64,000 nucleotides of DNA, from positions 8,916-72,915 of the forward strand of contig CAYWNK010000004.1 of NCBI GenBank assembly GCA_964459495.1, read 5' to 3'. The translations under genes and the position numbers were made by a program. The notes beneath the pieces are model-generated. The model was given only the letters and a program-made list of their open reading frames with translations. It did not search any database and was not told where the DNA came from. Positions 8,393-16,579 of the stretch are shown piece after piece (positions within the stretch are counted from its first letter, which is position 1; each line of letters starts with the position of its first letter). Origin of the DNA: CAYWNK01 sp964459495. Its GTDB lineage: Bacteria > Planctomycetota > UBA1135 > GCA-002686595.

Positions 8393-9622
8393 CTAGCGCA
8401 GAAGTCCCAGGCCTTCGTCGCCCCAGGCGATCGCGTCGGCGTAGAGGCTCTCCGCCTGGCTGTAGGGCATGCCGATGGACAGGGCATACTCCTCGGAGGC
8501 TTTCCAGTCGCCCTGCTCGAGGGCCCGCGCCAGGCGCGTGCTCTTGGCTGCCGTTGAATCGTCGCCCAGAATGGCACCGCGCAATTCGGTGGCCAGTCCC
8601 AGTTCTTCCACGGCGATCTCCATCGACATTCCTAGCAGGGCATCGACCGATGAGAAGAGGCCCGCAAGGAAGGCGTGGAGCGAGGTCTTCTCGTCCGCAA
8701 TGGCCTCAGCAACGAGCTCACCAAAGCGCGCGCGGATCAGGCTGACCCGCAGTAGCTCGACGGGCTGATCTCCCCCGAGGCCGGTCATCGCCAGCAGGGT
8801 GCCCCAGCGCTTGAGGGGACGCTCGCCAAGGTGCACAAGTGCCTGGCGGATCGAAGTGATTTCCTCCCGCAGTCCGAAGACCGCAGAGTTCATGTAGCGC
8901 AGAAGTCCAGCGGTCAGGGAGAGCTCGCGATGGATGATCTCCTCGATCTCATCCATCGCCAGGTCCTTGCGGCTGAGTGCCTGCAGCAGCATGACGTAGG
9001 CGTGGCGTGACCTGGGCAGCTCACGCCTGACCCGGGTCTCAGGCTGGCAGAAATAGTAGCCCTGGAACAGATCGTAGCCGGTCTCCACCGCTTCGATCTG
9101 GTCCTCTCGGGTCTCAACCTTCTCTGCCAGGAAGCGTAGGCCAGGTCGTTTCCAGCGTTCGAGCAGCTTTCCCCGTTCACCGGGCGGGGTGAGCATGAAG
9201 TCGACCTTGATATAGTCGGCCAGGGCCACCAGGGGTTCCCAGCTCGCGTGTCCCTCGAAGTCGTCGAGGGCGATGCGATGGCCCCGCGCCTTCAGTGCTC
9301 GCAGGGCTGCGACCACCCGCGGACTGGGGCGTACGGTCTCCAGCACCTCGATCACTGCGGTCTCGGCGGGGATGACCGAGATGAAGTCCTGGACCAGGAG
9401 CTCCTCGGGCACGTTGATGAAGGCCAAACGTCCGTCGGTGAGACGATCGAGCGGGGCGGCGATGAAGGCCGCCCGCATCACGTCCAGGGTTGCTTTCGAT
9501 GCATCGATCCCGCTGAAACCTCCGGTCGGCCCCGAGCGATGGAGCAGCTCATAGGCATGCACCTCCCCAGAGGCGTCCAGGATGGGCTGGCGCGCGATAA
9601 ATGTAAGCAGGGCGTCTGACAT
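8393..9622 (-). CDS. EAL-like/HDOD two-domain signalling protein (YuxH family)
   Basis: 409 residues. The N-terminal half is an EAL-like domain: IARQPILDASGEVHAYELLHR, where the EAL signature has become ELL, with FINVPEELL, IEVLE and IALDDFEG following. Lost signature residues suggest it no longer hydrolyses cyclic di-GMP. The C-terminal half is an HDOD domain (LLRYMNSAVFGLREEITSIRQALVHLGERPL), a degenerate HD fold used in signalling. This pairing is the YuxH family, usually linked to motility or stress control. Start is ATG 9622; the gene stands alone, converging on lon. Confidence 0.88.
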   Translation of the reverse strand: MSDALLTFIARQPILDASGEVHAYELLHRSGPTGGFSGIDASKATLDVMRAAFIAAPLDRLTDGRLAFINVPEELLVQDFISVIPAETAVIEVLETVRPSPRVVAALRALKARGHRIALDDFEGHASWEPLVALADYIKVDFMLTPPGERGKLLERWKRPGLRFLAEKVETREDQIEAVETGYDLFQGYYFCQPETRVRRELPRSRHAYVMLLQALSRKDLAMDEIEEIIHRELSLTAGLLRYMNSAVFGLREEITSIRQALVHLGERPLKRWGTLLAMTGLGGDQPVELLRVSLIRARFGELVAEAIADEKTSLHAFLAGLFSSVDALLGMSMEIAVEELGLATELRGAILGDDSTAAKSTRLARALEQGDWKASEEYALSIGMPYSQAESLYADAIAWGDEGLGLLR

Positions 9623-9720
9623 GGGCTCTGACCAAGTTCCCTTCGGCTGGGGTCTGTGCTTGGATTGACCCTGGTCCAGGATTCGTGACCATGCTTTCCA
9701 AACTCGGCTTCAGAGCTGTC

Positions 9721-9726
9721 TAGAAT
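9721..9726 (+). promoter_or_regulatory. TAGAAT -10-like box 6 bases before the GTG start
   Basis: TAGAAT lies six bases upstream of the GTG at 9733. With a normal distance from -10 to start point, transcription would begin at or beside the start codon, giving a leaderless transcript. No good -35 hexamer is visible. Confidence 0.5.
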
Positions 9727-9732
9727 GCTGCC

Positions 9733-10764
9733 GTGCTCCCTTTTGCGATCTGCTTGGTATCCCTCCTCAGCGGTCCCGCAACGGGGCACGTGGGATCTGC
9801 CAGCCTCACCCAGATCGAGATTCTGGACGCCGGTATCAGGGGCAAGACCCAGCTGCAGGTCCTATCGGTGCTCGAGGTCTTACCTGGACTCGATGCCAAC
9901 AATGACGGATTCGTCGATGCGGTCGAGGTTGCGGATGCCTCGCCCGCCATCGCTGCGTTGTTCGCGGCGGACTACGGGTTGCGCGACGGCCCGAATCCGC
10001 TGAGCCTCGTCGCCGGCCAAGCGCGGCTCCTGCCGCCATCGCCAGGCGCGTTCCTCGAGATCGCGGAGTGGATCGAACTTCCGTTTTCCGCCGAGAGACC
10101 AAGAGGAGACGCTCTCGGAGTGTGGAGCCGCCTCTTCCTTCAGACCAGCCCCGACCACACCGATCAAATCACGGTGAGGTGGCCAGGCCGTCTGGCGGTG
10201 CATGGCCAGCTGGGGCCCGACCAGACCGAGCTTGTAATCGAACCAGGTGAGCTTCGCTGGAAGGCCTGGGGGGCTGCTTTTGCGGCGGCGGGCTGGAGTC
10301 AGGGACTATTGCTACTGGTGGCGATTGCGCTGCTCATCGGAATGGAGAGCGCTCGCGGGCGCTGCATCCATGCAGTGGCGCTGGCGATTGGACTCGCGGC
10401 GGGGGCATGGTGGGCGGAGCCCTTGGCGGCAGCTCCCGGCGGGGGGCTTCTGCCGCTGGTGGGCATTCTGGGGGCGTCCTACTGCGCCATCGACCGTGCG
10501 GCGTTTGGCATGCAGCGCGCGCACGTCGTCGAGGCCCTCGTGGTGGCCCTCGCCTGGGGCGCGAGTACGCGGGTGCCCCACGCGCGCTTCGACCTCGCGC
10601 TGGAGCCACACCAAGCACGTTTCGGGCCCTGCCTGTTCGCCGGCGCCTGCTTGCTCGCCTTTGCGGTGATCGCCCGCTGGCCCCAGGGCCGAGCCGCACG
10701 ACTGCTGGCCAGCGGGGCTGGAGTCTTCGCTCTCGGGCGCTTTCTATTCGCCGCTTTCGCCTGA
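9733..10764 (+). CDS. membrane protein with N-terminal EF-hand-like lumenal domain, HupE/UreJ-like architecture
   Basis: 343 residues from a GTG start. The N-terminus is a signal sequence ending near GHVGSA. The external domain has a calcium-loop-like LDANNDGFVDAVEV at about residues 53-66 and a beta-rich part ending in TSPDHTDQITVRWPG. The C-terminal 170 residues hold about six hydrophobic segments, starting at WSQGLLLLVAIALLIGM. This order (signal, EF-hand-like domain, membrane domain) is that of HupE/UreJ-like proteins, but the conserved His motif of the first HupE helix is not seen, so the assignment is tentative. The last 21 bases overlap the convergent DJ-1/PfpI gene. Confidence 0.55.
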   Translation: MLPFAICLVSLLSGPATGHVGSASLTQIEILDAGIRGKTQLQVLSVLEVLPGLDANNDGFVDAVEVADASPAIAALFAADYGLRDGPNPLSLVAGQARLLPPSPGAFLEIAEWIELPFSAERPRGDALGVWSRLFLQTSPDHTDQITVRWPGRLAVHGQLGPDQTELVIEPGELRWKAWGAAFAAAGWSQGLLLLVAIALLIGMESARGRCIHAVALAIGLAAGAWWAEPLAAAPGGGLLPLVGILGASYCAIDRAAFGMQRAHVVEALVVALAWGASTRVPHARFDLALEPHQARFGPCLFAGACLLAFAVIARWPQGRAARLLASGAGVFALGRFLFAAFA

Positions 10765-11493
10765 GGCGGGAGGCACCACGCGATGCCCGAGCCGCTCGAG
10801 GTCCCAGTCGATGACAAGACCCTTCGCCACTCCCTTCGCGGCGGTTTTGCCATACAGCAGCTCGCATAGGTAGAGCGCCGCGTCGAAGGAAGGCGCTCCG
10901 CCAACCGAAGTGATCACCTGGTCGTGATGCACGAAGCTGACGCCCTGCACAACCTCGGCAAGCCTTGCTCCGTAGCGACGCGAAAAGGGCTCGAGATCAC
11001 CGGGGAAGGTGGTCGCTTGCCGTCCGTCGAGGAGTCCGCTTTCGGCGAGCACAAAGGCACCGTCACAGAGGCTCACCACGTAGCCCGCCTCCGCACCGCG
11101 CTCAGCGACGAAGTCGATCAACGCCCTGTTCTCGAGGTCGGTGGTCATCGAGTGCTGGGCGCTTGGTACGACGAGCACATCGAGGGGAGGGCAGCTGGCA
11201 AAGGTGTGATCGGGAAGCAGCCGCAGGCCCTCGTACGTGCTTACCGCTTCGGCTGTCTGTGCCACGGTGACGACCTGCATGCCGTAGGGTGCATGGCCCT
11301 GGGTGTGCTGGAAGACGTCCCAGGGGGCTGTCAGTTCCGTGCCGTAGACACCGTCGACAATCACGAACCCGGCGACGATGGGCGCGTTGGTCTCCAGGCG
11401 CAAGTCCGGCGCCGGGGCATCGGTGGCAGGCGTACTGGTGCAGGCGGTCAGGCAGAGGCCGACGGCCAGGGCGAATGGCAGGAAGGGGCGCAT
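10744..11493 (-). CDS. DJ-1/PfpI-family lipoprotein
   Basis: 249 residues from ATG 11493 (an upstream GTG-type extension of ten residues is less likely because the signal peptide starts at this Met). A lipobox Leu-Thr-Ala-Cys follows the hydrophobic stretch. The body is a class I glutamine-amidotransferase-like DJ-1/PfpI fold: FVIVDGVYGTELTAPWDV, then LDVLVVPSAQHS and a nucleophile-elbow VVSLCDGAFVLAESGLL with the Cys in place. It resembles the sensor half of GATase-1/AraC regulators but has no DNA-binding part. Lipoprotein export is unusual for this fold. A TAAGCT box lies seven bases upstream of the start. Confidence 0.8.
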   Translation of the reverse strand: MRPFLPFALAVGLCLTACTSTPATDAPAPDLRLETNAPIVAGFVIVDGVYGTELTAPWDVFQHTQGHAPYGMQVVTVAQTAEAVSTYEGLRLLPDHTFASCPPLDVLVVPSAQHSMTTDLENRALIDFVAERGAEAGYVVSLCDGAFVLAESGLLDGRQATTFPGDLEPFSRRYGARLAEVVQGVSFVHHDQVITSVGGAPSFDAALYLCELLYGKTAAKGVAKGLVIDWDLERLGHRVVPPASGESGE

Positions 11494-11500
11494 GCCCGGC

Positions 11501-11506
11501 AGCTTA
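11501..11506 (-). promoter_or_regulatory. TAAGCT -10-like box near the DJ-1/PfpI lipoprotein start
   Basis: On the minus strand TAAGCT ends seven bases before the ATG at 11493, another close spacing of the kind seen before several genes here. Confidence 0.35.
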
Positions 11507-11528
11507 TCCGGAAGGGCGTCCAAGGTCC

Positions 11529-12647
11529 CTACTGGAGCACGAGGAGCGACACCTCGGGTCGGCAGCCAAGACGCAAGCGAGGGGCGAGGGAGCGTTCCAT
11601 CCCGACTCCCCTGGATACGTACAGCAGCTGGTGACCGAGGTAGTGCAATCCACCGCCGCCCACCCGGTTGGGAACCGGCGAAAGATCGACCAGCGCAATC
11701 CCGCCGGGGAGACGCACCTGGCCGCCATGGGTGTGTCCGGCAACCACGAGGTCGAGGGGCGCGTCGAGGGGGACGACCATGGCGATCTCGGGCCGGTGGG
11801 CGAGCAGAATGCGGACGTCGTCCCCCGATGCGGCTCCAGCGCGGGCGAAGGCGTCCAGCTGGGATTGCGCCGGTCGCCGCAGGTCCGCGCCGAACAGACG
11901 TACGCGCCGATCTCGGACTCGGATGAGCTCGGACTCCCCGATGAGCAGCTGGACAGGCGTGCCGAGCACCAGATCCCCAAGGCGCGCATTGGTGTCACAG
12001 TCCCCAGGAACGAGGTAGACCCCGCCTGGAGCGACGAGGCGTTGGAGCAGCTCCCGGAACCCGTCCCGCACCCCTTCCCATCGTTCAGGCGGGCCCTGAT
12101 AGAGGTCGCCGGGGAGCAGGATGATGTCCGGTTTCTCGGCGAGCAGCAGGTCTACGGCAGCATGCTCGTGGCTGGCGACACGGGTGGTCTGGAGATCGCT
12201 GAGTACGCCAACACGGATCGGCTCACTCCCCCTGCGCAGCACATGTAGGGGCACTTCGACTTCGATGCGCTCCAGCGCATACGGCTCCACGAAGCAGGCC
12301 CACGCCAGCACGGGAAGGCCGGCGGCGGCCAGCGCGGCGGCGGCTTTCGCCCAGGGGCGGCTGCGCCTGCGGGCGAACAGGATCACGCTAGCGCCGCTGA
12401 TGCAGACGCTAAGCAGGGCCGCAAAGGCATGGGTCAACACTCCGAAGAAGCTGGGGCTGACCAAGAAACGGGTCGCGACCGCGGAGGCGATCGCCACGAA
12501 TGCGATGGCAATCGAGCACAGGCTCGCGCGTAGAAGGCCGATGGGGCCCTTGCGTAGCGCGATCGAAAGCCCAAGCGGTATCCCAAGTGCAAGCTGCGCG
12601 AGCACGATCCACGAGAAGGTCAGTGGAAAAGTCCAGGGCCACTCCAT
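11529..12647 (-). CDS. membrane-anchored metallophosphoesterase (YaeI-like) with altered active-site motifs
   Basis: 372 residues from ATG 12647, whose A is the last base of the upstream TGA stop (TGATG), so translation is coupled to the GH20 gene. About four transmembrane segments fill the first 120 residues. The calcineurin-like domain follows: VGVLSDLQTTRVASHEHA, PDIILLPGDLY, YLVPGDCDTNARL, LLAHRPEIA and DLVVAGHTHGGQVRLPG. The family norm is SDLH and GNHD; here they read SDLQ and GDCD, so one metal-ligand His and the catalytic His are replaced. YaeI-type enzymes act on UDP-diacylglucosamine-like or nucleotide diesters; activity of this copy is uncertain. Confidence 0.82.
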   Translation of the reverse strand: MEWPWTFPLTFSWIVLAQLALGIPLGLSIALRKGPIGLLRASLCSIAIAFVAIASAVATRFLVSPSFFGVLTHAFAALLSVCISGASVILFARRRSRPWAKAAAALAAAGLPVLAWACFVEPYALERIEVEVPLHVLRRGSEPIRVGVLSDLQTTRVASHEHAAVDLLLAEKPDIILLPGDLYQGPPERWEGVRDGFRELLQRLVAPGGVYLVPGDCDTNARLGDLVLGTPVQLLIGESELIRVRDRRVRLFGADLRRPAQSQLDAFARAGAASGDDVRILLAHRPEIAMVVPLDAPLDLVVAGHTHGGQVRLPGGIALVDLSPVPNRVGGGGLHYLGHQLLYVSRGVGMERSLAPRLRLGCRPEVSLLVLQ

Positions 12648-14533
12648 CAGGCCTGGCCTCCCAGGAATTCGGACACACGCAAGAGCTTGGAACAGGAATC
12701 CTCCAGGCCTCCCGGACGCCGCCGCGCCGCCCAAAGGTCTCGATAGGATTCGAGCATTTCTTTGAGTTCAGCATCGAGGACTCCGGCGGTTCGGGACGGA
12801 ATCTCAGCAGCATGGGATCCTAGACCCAGCTCCAGGCGGGCAGCCGCCAGACGGGAGGCCCAGGCGCTGGCGTCCCGTGCCCAGCGGAGCTCGTGCTTGA
12901 GCAGGTCTCCCCCTTGGCCTGCGGGCCTAGCGTCGCCGAGGTCCCGCAGGGCCAAGTGCAACGCGGCCTCGAAGCGGCGTGTGCCCTCGACGGTGAGCGC
13001 GGGCGCGTGCTCGATCGGTAGAGGATGGTGGATGTAGCGCAGATGGAAGAAGGTCGCAACGCCGTTGACAGCGGCAGAGCCCAGCTCGAGGTAGGCCTCA
13101 CCGAGTCGGACGAGTGCCGCCCCGCAGACCCCTGCGGGATCCTGCAACACATGGGCGTCGAGCACGGCTGGGAGCGACGCGTCCATTGGCCGAGCGCTCC
13201 ATGCCTGTTGGGCCCCCAAGACAATGCCTGGAAGGGACACGGCATGGGGTTGCCAGTGTCCATAGTCACCCCAATCACTGACCAGGTAGCCGTCGACGCC
13301 GTGAGCGAGCGCAGCCGCAGTGGCCTGTTCCAGGTTCGCCTGCGCATTGGGAATGCGCCCGGTGAATCCCTGCCAGGAGGAAGTACCGGGGCACACCCAG
13401 GGCCGTTGGCCAGCCTCGGTTAGTCGACGAAGCTGTTCCTCGAATGGGTGACCGTCCTCATAACCCCAAACCACCGGCGTCGCCTGCTGAGGAAGCCGAT
13501 CGAGGACCTGCTCGTACTCCAGCGCAATGTCGGCCCAGTACAGCATCTGCTTGCCGCGCGACTCCACTCGCCTGTGGACCTGCAGCAGATAGTCGAGATA
13601 GACCTCGTGCTTGCCCCGGGCGGCGCACGCGGAAGCGCTGCGGTCGAGGCCCAGGTCCAAAGTCTCGTCGAGCCCCACGTTGAAGCGCTCGCTGGAGAAA
13701 CACGGCAGGAGCTGGTCGTAGAGATCGTCGAGCAGCTCCAGGGAGCGCGGGTCGGTGGCGCAGAGGCCGAAGGGCTCGGGACCGGGCGCGAAGGCGTGGA
13801 CGATGCCCGCGGGCGCCTCGGCGAGGGGGCGGTAGGCTTCTCGGGTTAGCCAGCGATGCATGTGCCCGAAGGAATTCTGGTTGGGGCACAACTCGATGCC
13901 CCGGGCGGTGGCGAAGGCATCCAGCTCCTGAACCTGGCCAGGGGTGAGCGGATCGGCGTCTCGCCAAACCTGTTCATGCCCCGCATAGGCAAAGGTGTGC
14001 TCGGTGTAGAGCTGCAGGTGGTTGTACTTCAGCTCGGCGCAGAGCTCGATGCGGGCACGGAGCTCGGACATGGTCGGGACCGCGTCGCGGCTGATGTCGA
14101 GCATGAGACCCCGGATCCCGAAGCGCGGGTGATCGTCGATCCGGCAGCAGGGCAGGGCCAGGGCTCCGGGCATGGCAGCGGCGGCCCGCAGGATCTGCCC
14201 CAAGGTGCGCGCGCCGTGCCGCAGCCCACTCGCTGTGCCCCGCAGGCGGACGCCGCCGGGCGCCACGCTCAGGCTATAGGCTTCCCGCGCCTCGGTGCTC
14301 TCCGGATTGGCGATCAGGGAGACCCCCAGGTGGGCAGGGCCTGCGGCTTGGCCGGGCGTGACCCGAAGCCCGGCGCAGCTGGCTCCGGGGCTGAGGGCCA
14401 AGATCAGCTGGGTCTCCAGCTCCGGAGGGCAGGAAAGCGACAACTCCGCTTGTCCAGCTAGGTCAAGCTCCCCCTCGGCCGGCGTCAGGGCGCGCGGTTC
14501 AGGAATCAGATTCCTCAAGATCGGGGAGAGCAT
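12647..14533 (-). CDS. GH20-family beta-N-acetylhexosaminidase
   Basis: 628 residues. The N-terminal alpha/beta domain (to about residue 130) precedes a TIM barrel starting at DDHPRFGIRGLMLDISRD. Barrel landmarks are YNHLQLYTEHTF, the NQNSFGHM loop, and FNVGLDETLDLG, which carries the Asp-Glu pair that polarises the acetamido group and donates the proton in GH20. It should remove terminal GlcNAc or GalNAc from glycans, chitin fragments or muropeptides. No signal peptide is evident, so it is probably cytoplasmic. It overlaps the metallophosphoesterase start by one base. TAGGAT lies eight bases before the ATG. Confidence 0.87.
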   Translation of the reverse strand: MLSPILRNLIPEPRALTPAEGELDLAGQAELSLSCPPELETQLILALSPGASCAGLRVTPGQAAGPAHLGVSLIANPESTEAREAYSLSVAPGGVRLRGTASGLRHGARTLGQILRAAAAMPGALALPCCRIDDHPRFGIRGLMLDISRDAVPTMSELRARIELCAELKYNHLQLYTEHTFAYAGHEQVWRDADPLTPGQVQELDAFATARGIELCPNQNSFGHMHRWLTREAYRPLAEAPAGIVHAFAPGPEPFGLCATDPRSLELLDDLYDQLLPCFSSERFNVGLDETLDLGLDRSASACAARGKHEVYLDYLLQVHRRVESRGKQMLYWADIALEYEQVLDRLPQQATPVVWGYEDGHPFEEQLRRLTEAGQRPWVCPGTSSWQGFTGRIPNAQANLEQATAAALAHGVDGYLVSDWGDYGHWQPHAVSLPGIVLGAQQAWSARPMDASLPAVLDAHVLQDPAGVCGAALVRLGEAYLELGSAAVNGVATFFHLRYIHHPLPIEHAPALTVEGTRRFEAALHLALRDLGDARPAGQGGDLLKHELRWARDASAWASRLAAARLELGLGSHAAEIPSRTAGVLDAELKEMLESYRDLWAARRRPGGLEDSCSKLLRVSEFLGGQA

Positions 14534-14541
14534 GGGCCTGA

Positions 14542-14547
14542 ATCCTA
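14542..14547 (-). promoter_or_regulatory. TAGGAT -10-like box near the GH20 start
   Basis: Minus-strand TAGGAT ends eight bases before the ATG at 14533. The 132-base divergent interval also contains TAGGTT facing the other way before the glycosyltransferase gene. Confidence 0.4.
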
Positions 14548-14652
14548 GCTCGAATCATTCCCCAGGAAGAATGCTCGCTCGACTGCTGGGCCGTGAATCC
14601 CCCGGAATGGGTTGGGCTCCATTCAGGCGAGGGATCGCGGGCCTGGGCCTGT

Positions 14653-14658
14653 TAGGTT
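14653..14658 (+). promoter_or_regulatory. TAGGTT -10-like box near the glycosyltransferase start
   Basis: TAGGTT ends seven bases before the ATG at 14666. No Shine-Dalgarno sequence fits in the remaining space, consistent with a leaderless message. Confidence 0.4.
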
Positions 14659-14665
14659 CTAGCCC

Positions 14666-16576
14666 ATGATGAAGGGCGAGCCCTGGTCCCGGTCCGAACG
14701 CTGGCTGCTTGCAGCATTGGGCGCTCTCGCCGTGGCGCTGCGCTGGTGGCATGTGGGCCGCATGGCCGCGTCGCCGTACTTTTCTGAGCCGGTAATGGAC
14801 CCCGGCTTTCACGCGGATTGGGCCCGGAAGTTCGCCGCCGGAGAGCCATTCCTAGAGGGCCCGTTCTTTCGGGCGCCCCTGTACCCCTGGTTCTTGGGCA
14901 GCCTCTATCGGGTCTTCGGGGACTTCTATGGGCCGCGCCTGGTCCAGGGCGCGCTGGGTGGGGGGACCACGGTTCTGGTGTACCTGCTGGCTCGCCAGCT
15001 CTTCGGGCGGCTCGCTGCCGCTGTGGCCGGCGCCTTGGCCGCCACCTACTGGGTGCTGATCTACTTCGACGGCGAGCTGCTGATCCCGGCGCTCTACGTG
15101 CCCTTGCTGCTCGGTGGGCTGCTCGCCTGCGTACGCTGGGGCCAAGGTGCGGGGACGCGTTCGCTGCTGGCCGGCGGCTTGGCGCTGGGGCTGGCTGCGA
15201 TCGCCCGCCCGAATGTGCTGCTCTTTCTGCCGCTGCTGGCGCTGTGGTGCGCGTACCGGGGCGGTCGCCTGAACCTGCGCGCCGGGCTGCTCTTCGGCCT
15301 CGCCGTGCTGGCTCCGATTCTCCCCATTTCGATCACCAACCGCGTGGCCGGTGGCGAGTGGGTGCTGATTTCCTCCCAGGCGGGAGTCAACCTCTGGATT
15401 GGCAACAACCCCGCCTCCGATGGGAGCACGGCGATCGTTCCGGGGACCCCTGGGGGTTGGTGGGAGGGCTTTCACGCTTCGCGCCAGCTGGCGGAAACCG
15501 AGGCTGGGCGGGAGTTGAGCGACGGGGAGATCTCCCGGCACTACACCGGCAAGGCGCTGGACTGGGCGGCTAGCGACCCGGGCGCTTTCCTTAGGCACCT
15601 CGCCTGGAAGCTGCGGTTGTTCTGGACGGACTGGGAGCTGGGCAACAACCAGGAGATTCGTTTCTTCGCGCTTCGCTTCAATCCCCTGGTTCGATTGTCG
15701 GTGCCCTTTTCGGTGCTCGCCGGACTTGGACTCGTGGGCATGGTCTTGGCGGCACGCAAGCAGCGCTGGGCAAGCTTCCCACTCTGGGGCTTTGCGCTGG
15801 TGTACACCCTCAGCGTGGTCGTGTTCTTTGTGTGCTCGCGCTTTCGCGTTCCCGTCCTGCCGGCCCTGATGATCTTCGCTGGCCATACCTGTGCGCTAGC
15901 GTTCGCGGCCTTACGGGAGCGCCGCCTGGCGAAGATGGCCAGCGTGCTGCTGCCCGCGCTAGCGATCGGCCTCCTCACCCGGGTGCTGCCTGGGGCGCTG
16001 GTTGCCAGTGACGCCAACGGTTTCGGTCAACTCGCCCTCGCAGAGCAGCGGGCAGGCCGGCATGTGGAAGCTCTCGAGCTGTTTGAAGCCGGGCTGGGGG
16101 CGGACCCCAACCACAGATACCTGCGAGCCTGGATGGCCCAGTCGTTGCTCGAAGTGGGGGAGTCAGGACGAGCGCTGCGCCTGTGCGAAGAGACCCTGGT
16201 GGATTATCCGGACCAGCCGGAGGCCCTCGACGTTTGGCTCGAAGCCAAGTACAGACAGCAGGACTTTGGGTCTATGGTTCGGCAGGCCCGTGGGGTCCTG
16301 GAGCGCACCCCGGGGCTGGCCCAGGTGCGCTACCAGCTCGGACGTGCGCTCTTCGCCAGCGGTCAGCCGGCGGCAGCCCTCGATGAATTTCGGCGGGTTC
16401 ACCAGGAAGACCCGAGTTCGTTCAACGCCCCCTTCGCCATGGGCGTGATCTTGCAGGGCGCCGGAGACGCCGTCGCAGCACGGGAGGCCTTCGGCGCCGC
16501 ATTGAAAAACGCCGCCCGGGCCACCGGCGACTATGTCGCACAGGCCCAAGCTGCGCTGGAATCGCTTGGGGGCTAA
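14666..16576 (+). CDS. GT39/ArnT-like membrane glycosyltransferase with C-terminal TPR repeats
   Basis: 636 residues. An N-terminal helix is followed by a lumenal loop DPGFHADWARKFAAGEPF, similar to the acidic first loop of PMT/ArnT-type GT-C glycosyltransferases, which use polyprenyl-phosphate sugars. About ten hydrophobic segments run to residue 445. The last 180 residues are soluble and TPR-like, in roughly 34-residue units (VEALELFEAGLGADPNHRYL, GRALRLCEETLVDYPDQPEAL, PAAALDEFRRVHQEDPSSF). The TPRs may bind an acceptor protein. The acceptor and sugar are unknown. It ends three bases before the convergent FG-GAP gene. Confidence 0.8.
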   Translation: MMKGEPWSRSERWLLAALGALAVALRWWHVGRMAASPYFSEPVMDPGFHADWARKFAAGEPFLEGPFFRAPLYPWFLGSLYRVFGDFYGPRLVQGALGGGTTVLVYLLARQLFGRLAAAVAGALAATYWVLIYFDGELLIPALYVPLLLGGLLACVRWGQGAGTRSLLAGGLALGLAAIARPNVLLFLPLLALWCAYRGGRLNLRAGLLFGLAVLAPILPISITNRVAGGEWVLISSQAGVNLWIGNNPASDGSTAIVPGTPGGWWEGFHASRQLAETEAGRELSDGEISRHYTGKALDWAASDPGAFLRHLAWKLRLFWTDWELGNNQEIRFFALRFNPLVRLSVPFSVLAGLGLVGMVLAARKQRWASFPLWGFALVYTLSVVVFFVCSRFRVPVLPALMIFAGHTCALAFAALRERRLAKMASVLLPALAIGLLTRVLPGALVASDANGFGQLALAEQRAGRHVEALELFEAGLGADPNHRYLRAWMAQSLLEVGESGRALRLCEETLVDYPDQPEALDVWLEAKYRQQDFGSMVRQARGVLERTPGLAQVRYQLGRALFASGQPAAALDEFRRVHQEDPSSFNAPFAMGVILQGAGDAVAAREAFGAALKNAARATGDYVAQAQAALESLGG

Positions 16577-16579
16577 GCG

